Positions 9,441-18,694 of a stretch of 64,000 nt of DNA are shown piece after piece. The notes beneath the pieces are model-generated. The model saw only the letters and a program-made list of their open reading frames with translations, searched no databases and was not told where the DNA came from. This DNA is from Daejeonia sp002484105 (lineage in GTDB: Bacteria > Bacteroidota > Bacteroidia > Flavobacteriales > Weeksellaceae), in contig NZ_CP195105.1 in the NCBI RefSeq assembly GCF_051175565.1, forward strand, positions 2,666,001 through 2,730,000, in the 5' to 3' direction. Every line of letters starts with the position of its first letter. Position 1 is the first letter of the stretch. Both the position numbers and the translations under genes were made by a program.

Positions 9441-11390
9441 CTATTCTATCACAGCAGCATATCCGCCGTTTCGTACCATTTTGATTTTCAGGAGATCACC
9501 ATTTTTAATTTGTGCTTCTTTTTTGCGGTAGTCCATCGCCTGACGTCCTGCATTGATTCCATCCTCAAAAGAAGTAATTTTATACGATTGGCCTTTTGGA
9601 AGGAAATCCAGCGGAATTTCAAAAATTCTTTCTGTCTCAGCATTGTTGGTTATTCCACCGATATACCATTTATTCCCTTTTCTTTTGGCGACAATGGCAT
9701 ATTGCCCGGCTTCAGCTTTCAGGGCTCTGGTTTCGTCCCAAGTTGTCGGAACTTTGGTGATAAATTCTGTACAGTCCGGATTTCGGTAATACAATGTCGG
9801 ATTATCTGCCAGCATCTGAAGACCACTTTCGAAAATTACAAACAGCGCCATCTGATAAGCCCTTGTTCCGATACTTGCCGCATTGGGACGCGCTGCCCGA
9901 TATACATTTGGTTGCATGCTGATCATTGCCCCCGGCGTATAATCCATCGGGCCTACAGCATTACGTATAAATGGGAAATACACACTGTTGTCGGGTGTAC
10001 AACCGCCCATTTGCTCCATCCCGCGCACCCCTTCATACGATATGATATTCGGATATTTGTACTCCAGTCCTTTGGGTGAAACAGATCCGTGAAAATCAAC
10101 AAACAGTTTATTTTTTGCTGCCTCAGCTGCTATGCGTTCGTAATAATCCATCATCCATTGATCACTGCGGTCCATAAAGTCAATTTTCACTCCTTTGATT
10201 CCCCAATTTGAAAATGTTTTGAACAGATCCATATTATTTTCTACGGTCAGCCAAGTCAGCCAAAGTACTATGCCTACCTTCTTGTCTTTTCCGTAGCGGA
10301 TTAATTCCTGCAAGTCTATTGCCGGATTGGGTGTGTACGGATCGCGGGTACTTTTTGCCCACCCTTCATCCATTATAATATATTCTATGCCGTATCGAGC
10401 GGCAAAATCAATATAATATTTGTAGGTGTCCATATTGTAGCCCGCCACAAAATTCACATCGGGACCATATGGGGAAGCGTCATTCCACCATTCCCAGCTT
10501 ACTTTTCCGGGTTTTATCCACGATGTATTTTCGAGTTTGCTTTTGGGAGCAAGTTGGTAAGTCATCGTGTTTTCAATCAGCTTACGGTCATCATTTGTAA
10601 TCACAAAATACCGCCAGGGCAAGCTGCGGGTTCCGTTCGTTTTCGCGATATAATCGGCTTCTTTCACAATTTTTACACTGCGGTCGCCATCATCCCCAAA
10701 GACCAAAGGCTGCTTGGGAAAAGCAGAAGACAGCCCATTATTTCCATTGCCTTTCAGAAACATTGCCGGATAATCCGAAACATCAGACTCTGCAATCAAA
10801 ATTTTATACTGATTTTTGGTATCCACCAGTACGGGCAAAGTTGACATTTTATCTACAGGTTTCCATTCCATGCTCGGAATATGCGAGTACGGTTCTTCAT
10901 AAGCGGTTTTAAATCCGCCGGGTTGCTGCAGATGTAAAGTATATGCAGACGGGAAATTAACATTAAAATCTTCTGCTGTCACTTCAATATCTCCCTTTCT
11001 GGAGGTCACAAACCGATAGGCCACACCATCATTAAAGGCGCGGAATTCCAAAGCATAACCGCCCTTGAAATCTAAGGTCAGCTGGTTGTATTTGTTTTTG
11101 ACTTTTGAAAACTTAAGGGGAATAACCGGAGTCAGTGTTTCATCAACGGAAGTTTTTTTCTGACCGGACAGTTTTGGCTGTTCGCCCAAAACCTCTTTAC
11201 CGATATGCAGTGCCGGAGCATTGTCTTTCAGTAAAACAGTACCATTGGCAAAAACGGAATATCGAATTCTATCACCAACATCCACTACCACTTTCAGTTC
11301 GTTATTGGGGGAAGTCAGTTCAATTTTTTTTTGTCCGAAGATCATGGTGCACATGAAACACAGCAACGGGATTAACCTGTATTTGTTCAT
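9441..11390 (-). CDS. GH97 alpha-glycosidase, probable retaining alpha-galactosidase type
   Basis: This 649-residue protein has a signal peptide ending at FGQ (about residue 20), the GH97 N-terminal beta-super-sandwich (about 23-285), a (beta/alpha)8 barrel (about 295-560) and a C-terminal beta domain. Key segments are WEWWND (299-304), YIIMDEGW (337-344), KIDFMDR with D404, and SYEGVRGMEQ with E453 and E459. An Asp at the D404 position is expected in retaining GH97 alpha-galactosidases, whereas the inverting SusB-type alpha-glucosidases use glutamates elsewhere. The retaining galactosidase reading therefore follows from family knowledge. It is the last gene of the long minus-strand hydrolase series and should act in the periplasm on galactose side groups. 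Confidence 0.88.
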   Translation of the reverse strand: MNKYRLIPLLCFMCTMIFGQKKIELTSPNNELKVVVDVGDRIRYSVFANGTVLLKDNAPALHIGKEVLGEQPKLSGQKKTSVDETLTPVIPLKFSKVKNKYNQLTLDFKGGYALEFRAFNDGVAYRFVTSRKGDIEVTAEDFNVNFPSAYTLHLQQPGGFKTAYEEPYSHIPSMEWKPVDKMSTLPVLVDTKNQYKILIAESDVSDYPAMFLKGNGNNGLSSAFPKQPLVFGDDGDRSVKIVKEADYIAKTNGTRSLPWRYFVITNDDRKLIENTMTYQLAPKSKLENTSWIKPGKVSWEWWNDASPYGPDVNFVAGYNMDTYKYYIDFAARYGIEYIIMDEGWAKSTRDPYTPNPAIDLQELIRYGKDKKVGIVLWLTWLTVENNMDLFKTFSNWGIKGVKIDFMDRSDQWMMDYYERIAAEAAKNKLFVDFHGSVSPKGLEYKYPNIISYEGVRGMEQMGGCTPDNSVYFPFIRNAVGPMDYTPGAMISMQPNVYRAARPNAASIGTRAYQMALFVIFESGLQMLADNPTLYYRNPDCTEFITKVPTTWDETRALKAEAGQYAIVAKRKGNKWYIGGITNNAETERIFEIPLDFLPKGQSYKITSFEDGINAGRQAMDYRKKEAQIKNGDLLKIKMVRNGGYAAVIE

Positions 11391-11438
11391 TTTAATGGTT
11401 TTTATGGGAATGAGTATTTGTTTTAATGATTTGAATTT

Positions 11439-12788
11439 TTATGGATTCTGTTTCTTTAACGTTTTCAGGTACTGATCAATACTTCCTGCCCAAAGACCGC
11501 CCAGAATCTCGGCTCCTTTCTGGTTCGGGTGCAGATAAAACGTGCCTGAATTTCCGGACTGTGGTTCCAGATACTGTTTATAATTCTTTCTGAAAATATC
11601 GAATCCTTTTTGATCTCCAACAGTTACAAATGACGGATTTTTTTTCGCCAGGCGTTTGATGACAGGACGATAACTTTTTAAACGATTGAGACCTTCCTGA
11701 AGATAAACCGCAGAATTATGGGTATTCGGGCTGTACCAAAGTGGCATTTGCAATACAAATTTTGCTTTCGGATAGGCCTGATGCAAATGGTCAATAATCG
11801 TTTGCATATTTTTTTCATACGTTTCCGGCGAAACAGGCGCGCCTTCTGTTCCTTTCACGGCACTGTCATTGGTGCCGAGTTTTATGGAAAAAATTAAAAT
11901 TTCACCGTCTTTATACATTTTATCCGCAGCATCGGTCACTTTTTTAAAAGCCTGAGTTCCGGGCAGGAAATTGAATGTAGTGAAACCGCTGATGCCGCAA
12001 TTAGCATACTGAACCTCATGCCCAAGGCTGTCCAGATCTTTTGCAGCGATGGCCGGCGGTGTCTGCTTCAGATAAGTGGCTTCTGTAATGCTGTTTCCAA
12101 TGAATATGACATCAATTTTATCTTTAGCCGGTTGCGGGAAATTCCTTTTGGGATCAGTCGTTTTGGCGATTACTCTTGCCATCACGGCAGTTCCTTTTTC
12201 ATTGGGGTGAACGGTGTCGTACACAAAATCGGCTTTTCCAACCAGCGGTGTATGCAGGTCAATAATGGTAGAATTTGTTTTTTGTGCCACTTCTTTCACC
12301 CGCGGAATTACTTCATTGACAATCAGGCTGTCATCAACCGGTAAAAAGTTGTTGGGAAAGGTCGGCAGCGGATAACAAACGTAAATTTGGGGTTTGCCGG
12401 GAAGGGCTTTAAAGGAATTAACGAATTCTACATAATCTTTCACAAAATCATCTTTATATTGCCAGTTTTTAGGTTTTGCATCGTTGGTCCCCATTTTAAT
12501 AATGACAATATCCGGATTCCAGGCCAGTACATCTTTGTACTGCTGATCGTTCCAATAAGGATGGTCACCCTTTTTCAGCATTGTCCGTGCACTTTTACCA
12601 TAATTACGCACTTCATATCCTTTGCCGAGAAGCTTTTGCAGAATAGCAGGGTATTTCTGCTCTGCGGCCAAAGCACTGTTTTCGGTGATGCTGTTTCCCA
12701 CGCAGGCTACTTTCAGCTGTGCCCCGATATTGGCGAAAGCAAAAAACATCAAAAGGCAAATTAACCAGGTTTTATAATTTTTGGTCAT
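11439..12788 (-). CDS. Secreted tandem SGNH/GDSL hydrolase
   Basis: This 449-residue protein has a signal peptide ending at IGAQ (about residue 24) and two complete SGNH-like domains in tandem. The first (25-210) has GNSIT with S33, GTND with N103, and DTVHP with D191 and H194. The second (224-445) has GNSIT with S233 and GTND with N307, but the terminal block reads FYLHP, so H420 is kept while F417 occupies the position usually held by the catalytic Asp. Such enzymes usually deacetylate or otherwise de-esterify glycans. The gap to the GH67 gene is 6 bases, so the two are co-transcribed. The second domain may use another acidic residue, may work as a dyad, or may only bind. Confidence 0.85.
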   Translation of the reverse strand: MTKNYKTWLICLLMFFAFANIGAQLKVACVGNSITENSALAAEQKYPAILQKLLGKGYEVRNYGKSARTMLKKGDHPYWNDQQYKDVLAWNPDIVIIKMGTNDAKPKNWQYKDDFVKDYVEFVNSFKALPGKPQIYVCYPLPTFPNNFLPVDDSLIVNEVIPRVKEVAQKTNSTIIDLHTPLVGKADFVYDTVHPNEKGTAVMARVIAKTTDPKRNFPQPAKDKIDVIFIGNSITEATYLKQTPPAIAAKDLDSLGHEVQYANCGISGFTTFNFLPGTQAFKKVTDAADKMYKDGEILIFSIKLGTNDSAVKGTEGAPVSPETYEKNMQTIIDHLHQAYPKAKFVLQMPLWYSPNTHNSAVYLQEGLNRLKSYRPVIKRLAKKNPSFVTVGDQKGFDIFRKNYKQYLEPQSGNSGTFYLHPNQKGAEILGGLWAGSIDQYLKTLKKQNP

Positions 12789-12794
12789 GGTAGA

Positions 12795-14969
12795 TTATTT
12801 TTTAAAATAAAGGGTTGAATCCCAATCATAAGGAAAGGGGATTTTTTGATAATATTCTAAGGAATGTTTTGGTTTCTCAAAGGATTTAGGAATAGGTTTT
12901 CCCGAATATTTTCCGAAGAAAAGAATGCAGGCATCACGCCACCAACGGGCTTCATTTTCCTGCATTTTCAGCAAAGTACGGGTGTGCTCAAATCTTTCCT
13001 GATCGATTTTTCCGTCCAGCGAAGCCCAGATCTTTTCCATCTCCTCAACCGATTGTACGCCTTGATAATAGTGGCTCACCATTTCATCCCACAGGGTTTT
13101 TCCGGAGCGCATTTTGTAATCCCAGGAAACACGGTGAAACCAAAGCAACAGATTTTCGGGACAGGTTTTTAATGAATTAAATTCTTCACGCAGCGGCGAA
13201 TGATATTGGCTTACTGCGTTTGTGCCCTGTGAAGACCGATCAATTCCGATTCCGTCTTTAGACACTTTGTGATAATCCGAAGCCTTCCACGTGGGATCAT
13301 CATGCCAAGGTTCGGGGCCGTTGTGGGTATCGTAATTCATGATATGATTAAGCCCCAGTGGCATCATGTAATTCACGGCGGCTTCCTGCGACATCAACAT
13401 GATTTTCTGAACAGGCCTGATGATTTCTTCTTTGTTGGAAAAGGTCATTCTAATCCATTCTTCAGAAAGTTCTTTCGCGGTGAGATCCGGATTCCAGGCC
13501 AGTCGCCCAAAGGCATGCCAGTTGGCCTGCCCGAAAAGATGACCGGTCCAGTTCATATCGGTACCGATATTAGGTACGTCGGCAATTCCTGAAATTCCGT
13601 GGCTTTTCTTATAATTCTGCAATACTTTGGATACCGTGGAGCCTTTTCCGTTTTCATACGTGTCCGACTGCAAAGTTTCTTCGAATAATGATCCGAGATA
13701 TACCAAATGCATAGAGTGTCCTAAATTTTCCTGTGTGATCTGAACTTCCATCGCTAAAGCCGTTTTGGGCATTGCACCGAAAAGCGGATGAAAAGGTTCG
13801 CGCGGCTGAAAGTCAATCGGTCCGTTTTTCGGCTGCACAAAAACATTGCGGGCAAATTGGCCGTCCAGGGGTTTAAATTCCTGATAACCGTTCATCACAC
13901 GATCGATATGCCGTTCGTTCTGATAGACAAATGCACGCCAGAAAACCACGCCGCCGTAAGGTTCCAGCGCTTCCGCCATCATGTTGGCACCATCGGCATG
14001 CGTACGTCCGTAATCCTGAGGACCGGGCTGGCCTTCGGAATTTGCCTTCACCAGAAAACCTCCAAAATCCGGAATAATGCTGTAGATTTCTTTTACTTTA
14101 TCTTTCCACCATTGTCGAACCCTCGGATCTGCAGGATCTGCGGTTGGAAGACCGCCGATTTCTTTCGGTGCACTGAACCGTGCAGTGAGATACACCCGAA
14201 TTCCATACGGACGAAACGCATCCGCCAGACCGGAAGCCTTTACGAGCCATTCCGTACGCAGGCTTTTTGCATTGGCATTTACGTTATTCAGTACCGCTCC
14301 ATTGATGCCGACCGAAGCATTTGCGCGGGCATAATCGGTAAGCCGCTGGTCTTTATACATCGGTAGCCGTTCCCAGTCCCAAAGTGTAAAGCCGGCATAT
14401 CCGCGCTCGATGGTTCCATCCAGATTGTCCCAGTGATTTAGGACGCGGTACTGGAGTTTGGGTTCCTCTTTAATATCAAGGTGTTCCAATGGCTGGTTGG
14501 TCTGCATGAGTTTCAGATAATGAAAAACACCATACAGAATGCCGATGTCATTCTTTGCCGCCAGTACTGTGACAGGATTTCCGCCTATTTTTGCGGAACG
14601 GATGATAAATCCTTCGTCGTCGAGCTGATTGATTTCATTGACAAAACTGAGCTGTGCAATCCACTTCGAAGATTGATTCGTGCCGATGATGAGGGTCTGT
14701 TTTGAAATTTTTCCGTTTTCTTCCGGTTGAAGATCAAGCATTCCCAAAAGTCCTTTTTTAAGTTCGGCTTTGGCGGCTTTCAGGCGTGGTGAAGTGGCTT
14801 CAAAAATTATATTTTTATGAAGTTCACGGTACGTTTTATAATTTCCAGGATTTTCAATTTTCGTGTATCTCAGCCAAAGATCATAACCATTTTCGGCATG
14901 GGCTTTATCAGCAAAACATAAAATCATTAATACCAAAATTAAAAATCTGTATTTTAAATGTAATTGCAT
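12795..14969 (-). CDS. GH67 alpha-glucuronidase
   Basis: This 724-residue protein has a signal peptide ending near AHAE (residue 26), the GH67 N-terminal domain (about 28-165), the catalytic TIM barrel (about 170-500, beginning YRVLNHWDNLDG) and the helical C-terminal domain. The acid is expected at E312 in VKANSEGQPGP, and the paired bases at D386 in GPIDFQP and E414 in ITQENLG, matching the known spacing of the family. GH67 removes (4-O-methyl)glucuronic acid from xylo-oligosaccharides. In a mannan-centred locus this suggests a substrate with glucuronic acid branches, or a joined xylan-oriented sub-operon. It is tightly packed between the SGNH gene and the LacZ-type GH2 gene (12-base gap). 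Confidence 0.93.
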   Translation of the reverse strand: MQLHLKYRFLILVLMILCFADKAHAENGYDLWLRYTKIENPGNYKTYRELHKNIIFEATSPRLKAAKAELKKGLLGMLDLQPEENGKISKQTLIIGTNQSSKWIAQLSFVNEINQLDDEGFIIRSAKIGGNPVTVLAAKNDIGILYGVFHYLKLMQTNQPLEHLDIKEEPKLQYRVLNHWDNLDGTIERGYAGFTLWDWERLPMYKDQRLTDYARANASVGINGAVLNNVNANAKSLRTEWLVKASGLADAFRPYGIRVYLTARFSAPKEIGGLPTADPADPRVRQWWKDKVKEIYSIIPDFGGFLVKANSEGQPGPQDYGRTHADGANMMAEALEPYGGVVFWRAFVYQNERHIDRVMNGYQEFKPLDGQFARNVFVQPKNGPIDFQPREPFHPLFGAMPKTALAMEVQITQENLGHSMHLVYLGSLFEETLQSDTYENGKGSTVSKVLQNYKKSHGISGIADVPNIGTDMNWTGHLFGQANWHAFGRLAWNPDLTAKELSEEWIRMTFSNKEEIIRPVQKIMLMSQEAAVNYMMPLGLNHIMNYDTHNGPEPWHDDPTWKASDYHKVSKDGIGIDRSSQGTNAVSQYHSPLREEFNSLKTCPENLLLWFHRVSWDYKMRSGKTLWDEMVSHYYQGVQSVEEMEKIWASLDGKIDQERFEHTRTLLKMQENEARWWRDACILFFGKYSGKPIPKSFEKPKHSLEYYQKIPFPYDWDSTLYFKK

Positions 14970-14981
14970 TCCGTTATTTTT

Positions 14982-17900
14982 TTAATTTACAGCTTGAATT
15001 CGGAATGAATAATTAACTGGAGTATTGATTGGAATCATGTATTTTTCCAATGGGCGTGGACCACAGCTTGCGTTGCCAAGGCCTTGCTGCATCGCATCAA
15101 GACTGATATAGACTTCCGGCTTGCGGATTTTGTCTAACATAAAATCGTGTTTGGCGTTCCATGCTTCCTGATCCGTAAAATGCAGCGCACTGAAATTCAT
15201 TTGATCTTTTGAAGTAATCCGCAGTCCTTTACTTTCTTTATTCAACACTTGTATCCAGCGAATCCCTTCTCTGTTGCCCATACTTTGCGCACGCACGTAA
15301 TGCTCGGCTTCCATGTCTTTTGCAGTGGTTTCATAGAGGCCTACAAATGCAGCTTCTTTTCTGTCGTTGTAATTTTCATGAGGTCCGTTGCCGTAATACT
15401 GAACCGTTTCATAACCGGCAGGAACTACAAGCTGTAATCCCAAACGGCGGACAATATCTGCGTTTTCAGGTTTGGTGAATGAGGCATCCACATCCAGCGT
15501 ACCATTGCCGTAAATGGTATATTTAATGAACAGCGGAATCTGAATTCCTGATTCGTTTTTGATAGTCACCGTACTTTGAAACAGTACTGTTAATGCTTTT
15601 TTATCTTGGGAAAGCTGATGGCTGAACAAAGGGGCTCCATAAACGGTATCGTAATAGTTTTGATCGGCATATTTATCATTATTTACCGATCTGTACCAGT
15701 TGAATGATAATCCAGCCTGATTCTGAATCATCTGTTTCCCATCATAAACGAGAGATTTCAATATTCCTGTTTTTTTATCAATAATCAGATTGAATTTTTG
15801 TCCTGAAACATTTAGTAAACCGGTTTCATCTTTTACGGTTAATTCTTTCATATTTGATGTATTGATCGTAGCAAGAGCAGCGCGCTCTTTCAGTAAAAAT
15901 TGTTCTGCTGCAATGGTGTAATCTTTTTCTGCCCAAGAATTTGACTCTTTAAGTGTGGCATAAACATTTAGAAAATACTCGCTTCCTGCTTGAAAATTAC
16001 GGTCAAATGGAATATTGATGACTGTTTTTTGATTCGGAATCAGATCTGGGGCAGCCATGGTTCCAGATTGAATGGTTTTACCATCTTTCAGAACCTCCCA
16101 TTTCAGGTTAAAATCCGACAGGTTGGTGAAATTGTATCCATTTTCTATTTCCACACGACCACTGAGCAAAGCGGTTGGTCTCAATTTAATGTACTGATAT
16201 ACTTTTTTAACTTCCTGCAATTTAGCGGTAATTCTTCTGTCCGGTGTTGTGAGTCCATTGCAAGAAAAATCTCCGTCATTGGGTTTATCTCCGAAATCTC
16301 CACCATAGAAAAAACGGCTTTTAGGCTCACCAATTTTATTTAAACCTTGATCTACCCAATCCCAGATACAGCCGCCAATCATACGCTGAGAATGATTTTC
16401 AATATAATCCCAATATTCGGCAAGATTTCCCATGGCATTTCCCATGGCATGAACATATTCACAAAGAAAATAAGGCTGGGTAGAATCTTCATTATCAATT
16501 CTGATGAGGTCATCCACTGAATTATACATGGCAGAACGGAGATCTGCAATTTCACTTTTCCCTTCATAATGAATGGGGCGTGTAGGATCTAGTTCTCTTG
16601 CACGTTTTGCCATGGCATCAAAATTTCTTCCGTTGCTGCCTTCATTCCCCAAAGACCAAAAAATAACGGACGGATGGTTTCGGTCGCGCTGAATCATGCG
16701 TTCAATACGATCTACATAAGCAGGTTCCCAACTTGATCGGTCAGAAATTGTTCCGTTACCGTGATTTTCCAGATCGGCTTCATCCATCACATACAAACCA
16801 TAATAATCATACAGCGCATACATTTTTGAGCTGTTCGGATAATGGCTGGTGCGGATGGTGTTGATGTTGTGTTTTTTCATCAGCACAATGTCTTCAATCA
16901 TCGAAGATACCGGAACTGCTTTTCCGTATTCCGGATGGATATCATGGCGGTTGACACCCTTAAAGAATATCGGCTGATTGTTCACATATACTCTTTTGTC
17001 TTTAATTTCAATTTTGCGGAAACCAAATTTTGAAGATAGGGCTTCCGTTTCTTTTCCTTTGTTGTCCTGTAGGGAAACAATCACCGTGTAGAGATTCGGG
17101 GTTTCGGCAGACCAGAGTTTTGGATTTTCCACGGTGGCACTCAGCAGAATATCGCTGCTCTGATTGCCGCCTACCTGAATTTTCTGATCCAGTGTTTTGA
17201 TGGTATTTCCTTTTGCATCCATTAAGGAAACCTGAATTTTTTGATTTCCGGATGATTTTGCATCGTAATTCCGGATTTTTGCTTTTATGCTGAATTCACT
17301 TTTGGAGAAATCATTTCCGGTGAATTTTGAATCCAGATGATAATCATAAATGTGAACTTTTGGCACGGCGTAGAGAAAAACGTCGCGGTGAATTCCGCTC
17401 AGGCGGAACATGTCCTGATCTTCGATATAGCTCGCATCAGTCCAGCGGTAGGCTTCCACGGCAATCGAATTTTCGCCTTTTTTAAGGTATTGGGTGATGT
17501 TGAATTCCGCGTCATTGTTTGCGCCTTCGCTGTAACCTACTTTTTCACCATTAATCCAAACGTAAATTCCGCTATAAACACCATCAAAATGCAAAATCAC
17601 TTCTTTGTCATTCCAATCGGAAGGAACAGTGAAATTACGACGGTAAGATCCCACAGGATTTGGCTCTTTTTCGCTGGTATAACCTTTCTGTGGCTGAATC
17701 AGCGGCGGCCTGTTTACATAAGGATAGGTAATATTGGTATAAATCGGCGTACCATAGCCCAGCATTTCCCAGTTGGAAGGAACATGAATTTCTTTCCATT
17801 TGGAAACATCATAATCGGTTTTGTAGAAATCTACAGGGCGTTCCGAAGGTTGTTTCACCCAATTGAATTTCCAGTTTCCGTTAAGGGAAAGATAATACGA

Positions 17901-18554
17901 TGATTTTGATTCCAGCCAAGGTTGTTCAAAATGGGGATCTGCATTCAGTTTGGCAACATTTGGATAGGGAATATACGTTACATGCCCAATTTCTTTATTG
18001 ACGGCAAATATTGTTTCATTTTCCCATTCGGTATTTCCACGGATGGTATAATCTTCTGCGGTTTTTAATGAGGTTTCTTCCAGACGCCAGAGTTGTGAAG
18101 AGTTTGGAATCTGGCTGATGACCGCTCCTTCTTTTTCCTCACCGGCGAAGGCCAGCGTCATTCCGCTGACACGCTGGGTAATCTGGTATGCACCTGTGCC
18201 GGTTACCTGAATTTTCCATTGTTGGTTTCCGTTTGTTTTGCTCTCAATCCACTGCACAATGGGGCTGCCCGAACCGGTATGAACGTTGCCGTTATCCAGG
18301 GCATAATTGCTGTACGGATTGGAAATCATATAGGTGCCGTTGGCAAGTTTTTGAATTTTCCAGATCTGGCCTTTTTTGCCTTCTTCTTTTTTGGAAAGGT
18401 AGACTTTGGCATTGTCTTCAAAGGTGTCCCGAGTGTCGATCACCAGACCTGAAGGGCTGCTGATTCGGTAGAGCACATCAGGATTAATTTCCTGGCTAAA
18501 CATCCACAATGAACAAACAAACAAGACGAATACTAAAATCTCTTTTTTTATCAT
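14982..18554 (-). CDS. LacZ-type GH2 beta-galactosidase with N-terminal ricin-like lectin domain
   Basis: This 1190-residue protein has a signal peptide (about 1-20), then a ricin-B/RICIN-type beta-trefoil lectin module (about 25-160, with QIWKIQ, QQWKIQ and QLWRLE repeats). The standard long beta-galactosidase follows: sugar-binding jelly roll (about 195-400), immunoglobulin-like domain, TIM barrel, and C-terminal Bgal-small domain. The acid/base is E638 in SLGNEGSNG and the nucleophile is E699 in FLCEYVHAMGN. It should remove terminal beta-galactose, with the lectin module holding the enzyme to its glycan. It begins the second minus-strand group (GH2-GH67-SGNH-GH97); 140 bases with a degraded MITE-like sequence separate it from the upstream GH92 gene, so it may have its own promoter. 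Confidence 0.92.
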   Translation of the reverse strand: MIKKEILVFVLFVCSLWMFSQEINPDVLYRISSPSGLVIDTRDTFEDNAKVYLSKKEEGKKGQIWKIQKLANGTYMISNPYSNYALDNGNVHTGSGSPIVQWIESKTNGNQQWKIQVTGTGAYQITQRVSGMTLAFAGEEKEGAVISQIPNSSQLWRLEETSLKTAEDYTIRGNTEWENETIFAVNKEIGHVTYIPYPNVAKLNADPHFEQPWLESKSSYYLSLNGNWKFNWVKQPSERPVDFYKTDYDVSKWKEIHVPSNWEMLGYGTPIYTNITYPYVNRPPLIQPQKGYTSEKEPNPVGSYRRNFTVPSDWNDKEVILHFDGVYSGIYVWINGEKVGYSEGANNDAEFNITQYLKKGENSIAVEAYRWTDASYIEDQDMFRLSGIHRDVFLYAVPKVHIYDYHLDSKFTGNDFSKSEFSIKAKIRNYDAKSSGNQKIQVSLMDAKGNTIKTLDQKIQVGGNQSSDILLSATVENPKLWSAETPNLYTVIVSLQDNKGKETEALSSKFGFRKIEIKDKRVYVNNQPIFFKGVNRHDIHPEYGKAVPVSSMIEDIVLMKKHNINTIRTSHYPNSSKMYALYDYYGLYVMDEADLENHGNGTISDRSSWEPAYVDRIERMIQRDRNHPSVIFWSLGNEGSNGRNFDAMAKRARELDPTRPIHYEGKSEIADLRSAMYNSVDDLIRIDNEDSTQPYFLCEYVHAMGNAMGNLAEYWDYIENHSQRMIGGCIWDWVDQGLNKIGEPKSRFFYGGDFGDKPNDGDFSCNGLTTPDRRITAKLQEVKKVYQYIKLRPTALLSGRVEIENGYNFTNLSDFNLKWEVLKDGKTIQSGTMAAPDLIPNQKTVINIPFDRNFQAGSEYFLNVYATLKESNSWAEKDYTIAAEQFLLKERAALATINTSNMKELTVKDETGLLNVSGQKFNLIIDKKTGILKSLVYDGKQMIQNQAGLSFNWYRSVNNDKYADQNYYDTVYGAPLFSHQLSQDKKALTVLFQSTVTIKNESGIQIPLFIKYTIYGNGTLDVDASFTKPENADIVRRLGLQLVVPAGYETVQYYGNGPHENYNDRKEAAFVGLYETTAKDMEAEHYVRAQSMGNREGIRWIQVLNKESKGLRITSKDQMNFSALHFTDQEAWNAKHDFMLDKIRKPEVYISLDAMQQGLGNASCGPRPLEKYMIPINTPVNYSFRIQAVN

Positions 18555-18590
18555 TTTTTTTAATTTAAAACCTTTTAAAACCTTTTAAAA

Positions 18591-18661
18591 CCTGATTATA
18601 ATTTTACCGAAATTTTTTATGTAGCCATAGAAAATCATCTTTGCTAAATTTACACCGGCTC
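18591..18661. mobile_element. Degenerate MITE-like remnant
   Basis: About 50 bases here (18601-18650, starting ATTTTACCGAAATTTTTTAT) match the left arm of the 1908-2100 element with only a few differences, and the piece ends CCGGCTC like the other copy's right end. The central hairpin is missing. Two copies of CCTTTTAAAA precede it (18571-18590). Like the full copy, it lies directly upstream of the start of a minus-strand gene. Confidence 0.6.
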
Positions 18662-18694
18662 TTAATCAACCTTCACATTTTTTATTACAAGAAA

